Source of the DNA: G965267185 sp965267185
Lineage (GTDB): Bacteria > Pseudomonadota > Alphaproteobacteria > UBA6615
DNA: 64,000 bases
Assembly (NCBI GenBank): GCA_965267185.1
Contig: OZ253937.1
Coordinates: forward strand, 2,480,001-2,544,000
Direction: 5' to 3'
The position numbers were made by a program, and so were the translations under genes. Under the pieces are notes generated by a model, which saw only the letters and a program-made list of their open reading frames with translations, did no database searches and was not told the DNA's origin. Below, in pieces: positions 43,778 through 52,592 of the stretch (its first letter is position 1; each line of letters begins with the position of its first letter).

Positions 43778-44845
43778 CTATCCGGACGTACCGCCGGCTG
43801 GCCCGAGCAGTTTTTCGTAACGTTCCTGGAACAACGGCCAAGCCTCGGGGTTGATAAGGCGCGGCGGCCGATTTCCTTTTAGCACGTCGATCATCTGCTC
43901 AGCCGCCCAGCGCCCCAGATTTTCCCGCGCTGTATGGGTTAGTCCTGCCGTATGCGGGCTCGCCGTAACGTTCTCCAAGCTTAGCAATGGATGGCTCGTT
44001 TGCGGCGGCTCCACCTCCCAGACATCCACGCCCGCGCCTTTAATATGGCCGTTGACCAATGCATCGTAGAGCGCCGCTTCATCGTGAATGCCGCCGCGCG
44101 CCGTCGAGATAAAATAGGCGCCCGGTTTCATTTTTCCGAACGCCGCCGCGTCGAACATATCTTGCGTCTCGTCGGTGCGCGGACAGTGCACAGAGACGTA
44201 GTCGGCCCGCTCAAGCAGTTCGTCGAACTCGACCTTGGTCGCGCCGTATCCGGCGATCGTCTCCGCATCGACGTAGGGGTCGTAGGCCAGCACCGGCATG
44301 CCGAGCGCCGCGACACAAATCTTGGTTAGAGTACTCCCGGTGTTGCCAATGCCGATAACACCAAGGGTCTTGCCCGCGATCTCGTCGCCGATAAAGTTTT
44401 CCCGGTCGACACCGCCACGGCGCAACGCACGGTCGGTCTCGGCTATGCGTTTCGACACCGACACAATCAGCCCCAAAGCATGCTCCGCCACGGCCTCCCG
44501 GTTCGCCCCCGACTGGTTCACGACCAGGACGCCCGCGCGGGTGCACGCCGGCACGTCGATGGTGTCGTAGCCCGCGCCGTTGGTCGATAGCAGCAGCAGG
44601 TTGGGGCTTCGCGCCAGCAACGCCTCGTTGCCCCAATATTCCTCAGGAATATTGGAGCGGGTGGAATCGATCTGATAGGCGTGCGCCGCGGCCATCACCG
44701 GTTCGATATCGCCGCTAGGACTGTCGCTCGTAAACTTGTGCAACTCGATATCGGGTTCGGCGCCGATGGTTTCCAGAAAAACCGGGTGCGCAACCCGGTT
44801 CAGGTAGTAGACGGTCTTTGACGAGTTCACGGGCGCGCCGGTCAT
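43778..44845 (-). CDS. D-2-hydroxyacid dehydrogenase family protein
   Basis: The 355-residue NAD-dependent enzyme has the Rossmann motif GVIGIGNTGSTL and the catalytic set Arg in STARGGIHDE, Glu in VDVWEVEPP and His in SPHTAGLTHTARE. Family substrates are D-2-hydroxy acids such as glycerate, phosphoglycerate or 4-phosphoerythronate; none can be chosen here. ATG 44845 is preferred over GTG 44848. It is the last gene of a three-gene minus operon with the HIBADH-like and FAH-like genes. Confidence 0.88.
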   Translation of the reverse strand: MTGAPVNSSKTVYYLNRVAHPVFLETIGAEPDIELHKFTSDSPSGDIEPVMAAAHAYQIDSTRSNIPEEYWGNEALLARSPNLLLLSTNGAGYDTIDVPACTRAGVLVVNQSGANREAVAEHALGLIVSVSKRIAETDRALRRGGVDRENFIGDEIAGKTLGVIGIGNTGSTLTKICVAALGMPVLAYDPYVDAETIAGYGATKVEFDELLERADYVSVHCPRTDETQDMFDAAAFGKMKPGAYFISTARGGIHDEAALYDALVNGHIKGAGVDVWEVEPPQTSHPLLSLENVTASPHTAGLTHTARENLGRWAAEQMIDVLKGNRPPRLINPEAWPLFQERYEKLLGPAGGTSG

Positions 44846-44860
44846 CACTGCACCCCTCGA

Positions 44861-45784
44861 CTAATCGGCTTTACCGAACGGCACGTCGTCGATCCCATGG
44901 CGCTCTTCCAGGCCCGCCAGGCCGCGCAGAATTTCGATAAAGGCAACGGTGTCTTTCTCGCCATAGCCTTTTTCATAGGCCATCTGCAGAACCTGCGACC
45001 ACATGCTGGTCATCAGCATGGGCGCGCCGAGGCGTTGGCCTTGCTCGAGCATGAGGCGCGAATCCTTGAGCGAGATTTTTACCTGGCCCTGCTTTGAGTA
45101 ATCGGCATCGATCATCTTGGGGCCTTTATCGATCATCGTTTTCGAACTACACGCCCCGTCTTGCAGCACCTGGAGCAGGTTGTTGCGCTCTAATCCCGCC
45201 TTTTCACCGAGCACCAGTCCCTCCGCTAAAGCGAGGCGGTTGCCCGCAAGAATGAGATTGATGATCAGTTTGGTGCGCGCCCCCGAACCCGCCGGCCCCA
45301 TAAAATATGCGGCGCGGCTGAAACCGTCGAAATAGCCTTTGCACGCCTCGAAGTCTTCTTCGTTCCCGCCTGCGATAACCACCAGGTCGCCGGCCTCGGC
45401 CATGGTGCTGGTGCCGCTAACGCAGGAATCCAAATAGCGCACCCCGCGATCGGCGAGTTCGGCAAACAGAGCCTCGGAATCTTCCGGTCGCGCGGTGGTG
45501 GTATCACAGACGTAGAGGCCGTCTGCGGCGCCTTCGGCGACCCCATCAGCGCCCAACAAGACCTCGCGGGCGATATCGCTGGTCGGCAGCGAGGCAATCA
45601 CGCAATCGACGTCCTTCGCCGCTGCCGCCGGGGTATCGACGGGATGGCCGCCTTGCTCGCGCAACTGATCCATGCGCGCCGGATCGACGTCAAAACCCTG
45701 AATCACAAACTGCGACTTGCGCATATTGTGGATGAAGGCTTGGCCCATCAGGCCCATGCCGACAATACCGACGCGCTGCGTCAT
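44861..45784 (-). CDS. 3-hydroxyisobutyrate dehydrogenase-like oxidoreductase
   Basis: The 307-residue beta-hydroxyacid dehydrogenase has the NAD(P) motif GIVGMGLMGQAFIHNM near the start and the catalytic Lys in the segment GARTKLIINLIL near residue 170. The family also includes tartronate semialdehyde reductase and glyoxylate reductase. It lies between the FAH-like gene (33-base gap) and the 2-hydroxyacid dehydrogenase (15-base gap), so the three likely act on one carbon skeleton. Confidence 0.87.
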   Translation of the reverse strand: MTQRVGIVGMGLMGQAFIHNMRKSQFVIQGFDVDPARMDQLREQGGHPVDTPAAAAKDVDCVIASLPTSDIAREVLLGADGVAEGAADGLYVCDTTTARPEDSEALFAELADRGVRYLDSCVSGTSTMAEAGDLVVIAGGNEEDFEACKGYFDGFSRAAYFMGPAGSGARTKLIINLILAGNRLALAEGLVLGEKAGLERNNLLQVLQDGACSSKTMIDKGPKMIDADYSKQGQVKISLKDSRLMLEQGQRLGAPMLMTSMWSQVLQMAYEKGYGEKDTVAFIEILRGLAGLEERHGIDDVPFGKAD

Positions 45785-45817
45785 GAGAGCTCTCCCGTGC
45801 GGATGGTTGTTGTTCTT

Positions 45818-46714
45818 CTACTCGACCGTGTTTTCGATGGTGCCGATGGGATCGATCGTCACTTTGACCACATCGCCGGATTTTAGAAATACCGGCGGCT
45901 CGAACCCAATACCGACCCCCACTGGCGTGCCGGTGAGGATCACATCGCCCGGCAGCAGCGTAATTCCCTCCGAAAGCGTTTCGATCAACGTCGGAATGTC
46001 GAAGATCAAGTCGGCCACCTTGGCATCCTGCCGCGCCTCGCCGTTGACCCAAGTACGCAAGCGCATCTCTCCAACATCGCCAGCTTCATCGGCGGTGAGA
46101 ATCGCGGGGCCCATGGGACAATAACCGTCGAGGCCCTTACCGATGGTCCATTGCTTGTGCTGGTGCTGCAGGGTACGGGCGGTAACGTCGTTCGACACCG
46201 TGTAGCCGTAGACATGATCGAAAGCCTTATCCTTGGGGATCCCGCGCCCACCCGGCCCGATGATCACCGCCAGCTCGCCCTCGTAGTCGGTGGTATGCGT
46301 CGGATCGAGATGGGCCGGAATCGGATCGAAGGGACCGGTTACCGACGTGGTTGCCTTGGTGAAGATGATCGGGTGATCGGGTACCGCGGTGGCCCCAGCT
46401 GTCGCGTCGAAGCCGGAATCATGAAACTCCTGGGCGTGCTCATGGTAGTTCCGCCCCACCGCAAAGGGATCGCGTAGCGGCGGCCAGTTAGGCGCGCATA
46501 AGGTAACCGCATCGAGCGCTAAACGAGCATCATCACCAGCCGCCGCAACCGCCGCGCTTGCCGCGGCCAGGCCATCGGCACCAAGCGCAATAAATGCATT
46601 CATATCGCCTGGTAAATCGGGCGCCGCCCGGGATAGATCGGTCACCTGGTCGGCCGCCGGATCGATCACACCGAGCCGCTGCTCGCCATCATGGAGAAAG
46701 GTTGCGAGACGCAT
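45818..46714 (-). CDS. Fumarylacetoacetate hydrolase family protein
   Basis: The 298-residue protein has the FAH fold with metal-binding carboxylates around YEGELAVIIG and the segment NDVTARTLQHQHKQW...GKGLDGYCPMGP. FAH-family enzymes cleave or decarboxylate beta-diketo acids or isomerise enol forms using a divalent metal. ATG 46714 (MRLATFLHDG) is used; a longer in-frame start at 46771 lacks family sequence. It is the first gene of the operon with the two dehydrogenases. Confidence 0.87.
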   Translation of the reverse strand: MRLATFLHDGEQRLGVIDPAADQVTDLSRAAPDLPGDMNAFIALGADGLAAASAAVAAAGDDARLALDAVTLCAPNWPPLRDPFAVGRNYHEHAQEFHDSGFDATAGATAVPDHPIIFTKATTSVTGPFDPIPAHLDPTHTTDYEGELAVIIGPGGRGIPKDKAFDHVYGYTVSNDVTARTLQHQHKQWTIGKGLDGYCPMGPAILTADEAGDVGEMRLRTWVNGEARQDAKVADLIFDIPTLIETLSEGITLLPGDVILTGTPVGVGIGFEPPVFLKSGDVVKVTIDPIGTIENTVE

Positions 46715-46819
46715 GATAAATTCTTTCTTACTTGGATTTACGTTGGGCGAAGCCCCGTGCAGGGAACGCACTTTTCCCTGGCTAAAGCGTGTGCGCTCCG
46801 CGAGATCGCAACACTAGTA

Positions 46820-49800
46820 TCAAGTTCGGTATGCCTCCATCAAGGCTGCCGGGAATAGTGCAGACGCGAGCTTGGCATCGGGCCCTTGTGGCGGTTCGGG
46901 GAATCGCTCGATCAACTGGTTGAGCAGCGAGACCGCTTCTTTTTCACGGCCGCTTTCAGCCAACAACTGGCCGAGACTGACCGTGGTCCGTAGTTCGAGT
47001 GCGAGTGCTCCCTGGGCCTGGCAAACCGCGATCGCTTGACGGAATAAATCTTCTGCCCGCGCGCTGTCGCCGAAACTGGTCAGCACAACATGGCCATCGA
47101 GACGTATGACCTCGGCTTCCGCCCAATGGTGCTTGCCGTTCTCGCTGAGCCCATCGAGAACATCGTGCAACTGAGCCCGCGCTTGTTCACCACGCCCGAC
47201 CGCAGCCGTCGCTTCGGCGAGCAAGGCAACGTAGTACGGTTCCTGGTAGATACGTCCCAAACTCTTCATACGCGACAGCGCTTGTTCCATATGGTCGATG
47301 CCGGCGCGGGTCGGTCCGCTTTGGTACTCGTACCAACCTTGCGCAAACTCGCCGACCGCCCCGGCCATGGCAAAATCATGGGCGTCGGAAATGTCGCGCA
47401 GCGGGCCTATGGTTCCGGCAAGCGCCGTCACGTCGCGTTGCATGAGATGCAACTCGACGGCATTGACTAAAGCGTGGGCTGTCGTGACCGGGTGTGCGAT
47501 CTGTTCCGAACGGCTAAGCGAGTCGGCGAGTTCACTGGCCGATTGCTCTCCTTGACCGACCTGCCACAGAGCGATCGCCCGCGCCCCTAACGCACAAACG
47601 ACCGGGTCGTGGCCGCCAAAGGGATAGAACGGCGGCGACGAGACCGCACCTATCGACATGGCTACACCGGCGGCGCTGTGTTCCAACGCTTCGCCATGCT
47701 CGCCGCGAATCCGGGCCGAGGTCCATGCCGCGTGATGTGCCTGCAACAGCAGCTCGGGATCTTCATCGGCGATCTCTATCAGGCGCAATGACAAGGCTTT
47801 GGCGGCATTGAGCTCGCCACGCGATTGGCGGTGGGTCCACAGACCCCAAAGCGCTTGAAACTTTTGCCGGAAGCTACCGGCTTTCGTGGTCAAGCCGTTG
47901 GCTTGAAGATAGACCTGGCCAACGGCCGCGGCGCCTTGGCCATAAACGTTCTGTAACGACACCCCTAGATCCAACAAAAGGCCGAGCTGCTGTTTCACCT
48001 TGGCGTCATCATCCGGTAAATCATCGGTAAGCGACAGTGCCGCGTCGAAGTGATCGATCGCCTCGCGGTCGGCCGAGCGTTCGCACGCGTGGCGGCCCGC
48101 CAGCCGCCACTGCTCGATGGCACGTACCGTTTCGCCTGCCTCGCTCAAGTGAAAAGCGAGCAACTCCGGACGGCTCCGCGCAAGCGCCGGAAACTCCGCT
48201 GCTAGCGCGTCGGCGACCCGCCGGTGGATCGACTGCCGCTCTCGCGAGACCAGGCCCAGATAAGCAACATCTTCCGTGAGCGCGTGCTTGAAAACCAAGA
48301 TGCGCTCCGCGCTCATGCCGCCTTCGTGCAGAAAATCGGCGGCCTGTAGCCGCTCGATCGCTGCCTGACGTTCTGCGTCGGTCATATCGTCGACCAAAGC
48401 GAGAAGCGAAACTCGTATCTCGGCGCCAATAACCGACGCGATTTGCAGCAACCGCTTGTCGCCGACAGACAATTGATCGATCCGCGCCGCGAGCACCGCC
48501 TGAACGGTCTGCGGCACGGCATCATGATCGAGCTGACCGCTGGCCATACTCCACGTCAGTTCCTCAAGGAAAAACGGATTGCCCTGTGCTTTGGCTACGA
48601 TTGTGGCGATTTCCGCCGCGGTCATATCGGCCCCCGGACCGAGCGATTGCACAAGCTGCGTGCCGTCGTCGGGGGTGAGTTGCGCCAGTGCGATTTGGGT
48701 CACACCCGGACGGGTCAACCACGGCGCCTGGTAGCCAGGCCGGGAACTGACGAGCAACAGCAAATTCAAACTGGATAGGCGGGTAATGAGGCGCGAGAGC
48801 CAAGCTTCCGTCGTGGCATCGATCCAATGCGCGTCTTCAAACACGATTACCACCGGCCGACGGCCGACGACATGCGCGACGAGATCGTATAGCCGGTCGA
48901 AAATTTGCGCGCGTTGATCCTCAGCATCGAGGTCGGCGATCGCGTCGCGGGGCAGCGGAAGGTCCAACGCCTGCGCGAACAACGCCACAGTGCCGGACGA
49001 ATCGAGGCCAGCCTCACCGAGCAGCGACAACAACTTCTGCGCCGTTTGCTCCGGCACGTCATTATCTTTGGCGCCGCAAAACTGACGCACCAAGCGGCGG
49101 ATAGGCATATAGGGACTTGCGGTCGCATAGCTCAGGCAGCGGGTGCGGTAGATGCGAACCTGATGGCCGGCCGACCGTTCGAACTCATCGATCAGCCGCG
49201 TTTTGCCAACGCCGGGATCTCCGACGATACCGATCACCTGACCGTCGCCACGCGCGGCGATATCCAGCCGGTCGCGTATCATCGCTAGCTCGCGGTCGCG
49301 GCCCACAAAATGGCTGAGCGCCCGGCCGCCACGCTGCGTGACGCCAGGCGCCGGGGACTCCAGTCCGCTGATAACAAAGACACCATTCATATCCTCAGGC
49401 GGGTCAGCCGTGACCTCACCTTGCACCAAGGCGTGCGTATCGTCGCTTGCATAAATGCCGCCACCCGCCGCCGCTTGCCGCAACGACTGAGCGCCGATCG
49501 TGGTTTCGCCAACGGCGGTGAAAATACGGGTAGGGTCGTCCGCCGCCGGACCGACAATGACCGGTCCGCTATGAAGGCCAACCGCAATCGTCGCACCCGG
49601 AGCATCGCGCGAGGTCTCCGCGACAGCGTCGAGCGCCGCGGCGACAGACCGCCAAGCATGGTCTTCATAGGCGCGCGGCGCACCAAACAAAGCGACAATT
49701 CCATCGCCGCGCCGCTGTGTCGTCGTTCCGCCATAGCGTTCGACGCAACGCTCGGCGATGAGCACGACCTGCTGCGCCAGATCGTCCATCGCCTCGGGCC

Positions 49801-50281
49801 CCAATGTTTCGGCCAAATGGACGGCATCACAAAGTGCGCAGTCGAAAACGGTAACTTGTTTGTGTTCGCGCCCCGTCGTCGTCCCTTCCGCCGAACCGGG
49901 CGGTACGGCAGGGGAAGCCGGTGGCGCTGAGTCGGGCAGCGGTTCGCCCGATAGCGCCGCCTCACTATCGTCCTGCTCACGAACCGGCGCCACAAAACGG
50001 TACCCGTGCCCATGGAATGTGCGAATAACGGCTTGCAACTCGCCGCTATCACCGACCGCGTGACGCGCCTGTTTGATGCAGGTGTTAAGGGTTGCGTCCC
50101 CCACGAACACACCGGGCCAGATCTGCTCGAACAACTCTTCCTTGGAGACGATGCGGTTGCGCTCGGCAATCAGTAGCGACAGCAGCGCGAAAACCTTCGG
50201 ACGCAGGACGATCTCGCCCGCATCGCCCGACAAAACACGGCTTTCGGTATCGAAGCTAAACGCCCCAAACTCGTACTGCAT
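46820..50281 (-). CDS. Winged-helix, pseudo-adenylate-cyclase, AAA ATPase and TPR regulator
   Basis: The 1153-residue protein combines four modules. An OmpR/CadC-type winged helix (1-100: LRPKVFALLSLLIAERNRIVSKEEL, FHGHGYRFVA) binds DNA. A class III cyclase-like domain (about 138-310) follows but has lost key residues: the first metal Asp is Ala149, and the catalytic Asn and Arg of VGETVNLAARL read Ile262 and Ser266, so catalysis is unlikely; only the GDG loop at 192-194 is kept. A STAND-type ATPase has Walker A GDPGVGKT at 354-361. The C-terminal half (about 700-1150) is helical TPR-like repeats. It resembles adenylate-cyclase-ATPase-TPR proteins with an added DNA-binding head, and is probably a transcriptional regulator sensing a nucleotide or protein. 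It is divergent from the peroxiredoxin. Confidence 0.8.
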   Translation of the reverse strand: MQYEFGAFSFDTESRVLSGDAGEIVLRPKVFALLSLLIAERNRIVSKEELFEQIWPGVFVGDATLNTCIKQARHAVGDSGELQAVIRTFHGHGYRFVAPVREQDDSEAALSGEPLPDSAPPASPAVPPGSAEGTTTGREHKQVTVFDCALCDAVHLAETLGPEAMDDLAQQVVLIAERCVERYGGTTTQRRGDGIVALFGAPRAYEDHAWRSVAAALDAVAETSRDAPGATIAVGLHSGPVIVGPAADDPTRIFTAVGETTIGAQSLRQAAAGGGIYASDDTHALVQGEVTADPPEDMNGVFVISGLESPAPGVTQRGGRALSHFVGRDRELAMIRDRLDIAARGDGQVIGIVGDPGVGKTRLIDEFERSAGHQVRIYRTRCLSYATASPYMPIRRLVRQFCGAKDNDVPEQTAQKLLSLLGEAGLDSSGTVALFAQALDLPLPRDAIADLDAEDQRAQIFDRLYDLVAHVVGRRPVVIVFEDAHWIDATTEAWLSRLITRLSSLNLLLLVSSRPGYQAPWLTRPGVTQIALAQLTPDDGTQLVQSLGPGADMTAAEIATIVAKAQGNPFFLEELTWSMASGQLDHDAVPQTVQAVLAARIDQLSVGDKRLLQIASVIGAEIRVSLLALVDDMTDAERQAAIERLQAADFLHEGGMSAERILVFKHALTEDVAYLGLVSRERQSIHRRVADALAAEFPALARSRPELLAFHLSEAGETVRAIEQWRLAGRHACERSADREAIDHFDAALSLTDDLPDDDAKVKQQLGLLLDLGVSLQNVYGQGAAAVGQVYLQANGLTTKAGSFRQKFQALWGLWTHRQSRGELNAAKALSLRLIEIADEDPELLLQAHHAAWTSARIRGEHGEALEHSAAGVAMSIGAVSSPPFYPFGGHDPVVCALGARAIALWQVGQGEQSASELADSLSRSEQIAHPVTTAHALVNAVELHLMQRDVTALAGTIGPLRDISDAHDFAMAGAVGEFAQGWYEYQSGPTRAGIDHMEQALSRMKSLGRIYQEPYYVALLAEATAAVGRGEQARAQLHDVLDGLSENGKHHWAEAEVIRLDGHVVLTSFGDSARAEDLFRQAIAVCQAQGALALELRTTVSLGQLLAESGREKEAVSLLNQLIERFPEPPQGPDAKLASALFPAALMEAYRT

Positions 50282-50637
50282 ACTGGTCCCCGGCGCCGAT
50301 GCGGCGCAGGCCCCTCACTACACCGCTGTATCGGCTGGTCAGGCTAAGAAAATCCCAATGTCAGCAAAATACCACAAAAACGTCAGGGATCGATCATGCG
50401 GCAAACTGGCCGCGACCCTAAGTAGTTGGTTGAGCGATCGCGATGGCGATCCGCCGGTTGGCCGTTCGTTCTAGGACGTTCGCCAAGCAACCAGGAAAGG
50501 TCGAAAAGTTAGTCATGATCACGAAGACAGGCGGAAACGCGCCCCTTTCCACTGAGTATGAAAACTTGAGGTTGCTCCATCTAGAGATCTTTTTTGAGAT
50601 GCTCGCCACGAAACAACGAAAGGAAGAGGAACAAAAA
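50282..50637. other. Divergent intergenic region, regulator and peroxiredoxin
   Basis: This 356-base gap must hold promoters for both flanking genes. It contains several GATC-type palindromic groups, for example GATCGATC around 50390 and GCGATCGC around 50431, but I could not place clear -35/-10 pairs. The ribosome-binding site AGGAAGAGGA just before 50638 serves the peroxiredoxin. Confidence 0.4.
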
Positions 50638-51300
50638 ATGACCATGAAAATTAGCGAAACTGCACCCGATTTTACCGCCCACTCAACTGTGGGGACGATC
50701 AACCTTTACGACTATATGGACGATTCTTGGTTGGTCCTGTTCTCCCATCCCAAGGACTTCACACCGGTTTGCACGACCGAGCTGGCCCGGGTCGAGGCAT
50801 TGAAGCCCGAATTCGACAAACGCAATGTGAAGCTGCTCGGCTTGAGCGTGGATACCGTCGAAGATCATGATCTTTGGGCGAAGGATATCGCCAGCATCAA
50901 CGGCCAGACACCGACTTATCCGGTGATCGGCGACAGCGATCTCACGGTCGCGAAGTTGTACGGCATGTTGCCGGCGGACACGGAAGGCGGTTCGGCGGGA
51001 CGGACCGCAGCCGACAACCAGACCGTGCGCAACATCTATGTCATTGGTCCCGACAAGAAGATCAAGACGATCATCAGCTATCCGATGAGCACCGGGCGCA
51101 GCTTCGATGAATTGTTGCGGGTCATCGATTCACTCCAGATGACGGCCAAGCACTCGGTAGCTACACCGGTCGATTGGCAGCCGGGCGAAGACGTGATCAT
51201 CCTACCGGCCTTGAGCGACGAAGATGCAAGGCAGAAATTCCCCAACGGTTGGGATGCGCCGCTGCCCTATATGCGCGTTGTGCCCCAACCCGCCCAATAG
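50638..51300 (+). CDS. 1-Cys peroxiredoxin (AhpC/Prx6 type)
   Basis: The 220-residue thiol peroxidase reduces hydrogen and alkyl hydroperoxides. The peroxidatic cysteine is Cys45 in DFTPVCTTEL, and it is the only cysteine in the protein, so it uses a single-Cys mechanism with an external thiol. The C-terminal PTYPVIGDSDLTVA and long extension GWDAPLPYMRVV match Prx6-type enzymes. The start ATG at 50638 has AGGAAGAGGA upstream; a longer in-frame start at 50443 has no family sequence. It is divergent from the large regulator. Confidence 0.93.
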   Translation: MTMKISETAPDFTAHSTVGTINLYDYMDDSWLVLFSHPKDFTPVCTTELARVEALKPEFDKRNVKLLGLSVDTVEDHDLWAKDIASINGQTPTYPVIGDSDLTVAKLYGMLPADTEGGSAGRTAADNQTVRNIYVIGPDKKIKTIISYPMSTGRSFDELLRVIDSLQMTAKHSVATPVDWQPGEDVIILPALSDEDARQKFPNGWDAPLPYMRVVPQPAQ

Positions 51301-51327
51301 CGCCTACCTTCTTATCTCCCCTACCTC

Positions 51328-51362
51328 CCGCCGCCGTGTGGCACACCGCCATGCGGCGGCGG
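51328..51362. terminator. GC-rich stem-loop after the peroxiredoxin gene
   Basis: CCGCCGCCG (51328-51336) pairs perfectly with CGGCGGCGG (51354-51362), 27 bases after the peroxiredoxin stop. It has no T-tract, so it may be a transcript-protecting structure. Next to it is the start region of the Gfo/Idh/MocA operon. Confidence 0.4.
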
Positions 51363-51452
51363 ACTTTGCCTATCCCACCAGTTACCTTATTAATGCGCCT
51401 GCGGCCGATTTGTGCCGCACGGGAACACAATCAGGCATAAAGGGTGGAGTAC

Positions 51453-52586
51453 ATGGCGGACAAAAAAGAACTTGGATTGGCGGTCGTCGGCTGCGGGGTC
51501 GTCGGGCGTATGCGCGCCACCCTGGCCAAGGATTTCCCGGGTATCGGCTGGATCGGGCTGTCCGATATGAACGAAGCCATCGGCCAAAAACTTAAAGATG
51601 ACATCCAGGCCGACTTCTTCACCAACGATTTTCGCGAACTGATCGCACGCCCCGAAGTCGATGCGGTGATCATCGCGACCTCGACCTGGGCCCATGTGGA
51701 ACCGACCCTGGCCGCCGTCGATCAAGGTCACATGCTGTTCATCGAGAAGCCGTTGGCGACCGATGCCCAAGAGTCTTTCGAGGTGCTCTCGGCGATCGAA
51801 GCCGCCGGGATCGACGCTGTCGTCGGCTATACTCAGCGCTTCCGCCGGCGTTTTCTGGTTGTCAAAGAGCGCATCCAGACAGGCCAGATTGGCGAGTTCA
51901 ACTGTGCCGTCGTACGCGCCTTCATGAACCGCATGGCGCCAACCGGCGAGGTCCGGCTCAGCCAGGATCGCCGCCATCTGACGCCGATGGTGGTTTCAGG
52001 CACCCATAGTCTCGACATGGCCTTTTGGCTTATGGGCGACGCGGGCAAACCAGCATCCATCTACGCCCGCTCCACCGAAAACGTAATGACGGAGCTGGGC
52101 ACCAAGGATGCCACCTTCGGTGTCTTCACCATGGAGAACGGCTCCATGTTCTCGATGAATATATGCTGGGCGCTTCCCAAGGAATGGCCGGGCGCGGTCT
52201 ATGGGCTGGAAATCGGCATCGTCGGTACCGAGGGCGTAATCGACATTGAAGACACCCACCGCGACGTCATTCTGGCGACCGAGAACGCACAAGGTCCAGC
52301 CTACAATCCGGACGGTCTGGTCATCGAGGTGGAGCGCAATGTCGACTTCCTCACCAGCTTCCCGCCCGGCGATATGCATGACGGCGAGCTGTGGGGACCC
52401 ATGCGCGAGGAAACGCAATCCTGGTTCAACCGCATCTACAACGGCAAAAAGACACCCCACGCCACCGCCGCCGAGGGCCATCGCAATTTGGTGCTGACCA
52501 TGGCGATGGATCTGTCGGCGAAGCAGGGCAAAGAACTGAAACTGCCCATCGACCCGGCTGAGCTGATGGCCGGACTTAACGCATAA
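51453..52586 (+). CDS. Gfo/Idh/MocA family oxidoreductase
   Basis: The 377-residue NAD(P)-dependent protein has the Rossmann motif LAVVGCGVVGRMRATLAKDF and the catalytic EKP segment FIEKPLATDA near residue 97. The C-terminal alpha/beta domain has the usual FTMENGSMFS beta sheet. The family dehydrogenates sugars, polyols or aminosugars; the substrate here is unknown. ATG 51453 (MADKKELG) is chosen; a GTG at 51444 also opens the frame. It starts an operon with an amidase and a beta-propeller protein. Confidence 0.88.
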   Translation: MADKKELGLAVVGCGVVGRMRATLAKDFPGIGWIGLSDMNEAIGQKLKDDIQADFFTNDFRELIARPEVDAVIIATSTWAHVEPTLAAVDQGHMLFIEKPLATDAQESFEVLSAIEAAGIDAVVGYTQRFRRRFLVVKERIQTGQIGEFNCAVVRAFMNRMAPTGEVRLSQDRRHLTPMVVSGTHSLDMAFWLMGDAGKPASIYARSTENVMTELGTKDATFGVFTMENGSMFSMNICWALPKEWPGAVYGLEIGIVGTEGVIDIEDTHRDVILATENAQGPAYNPDGLVIEVERNVDFLTSFPPGDMHDGELWGPMREETQSWFNRIYNGKKTPHATAAEGHRNLVLTMAMDLSAKQGKELKLPIDPAELMAGLNA

Positions 52587-52592
52587 GCCACC

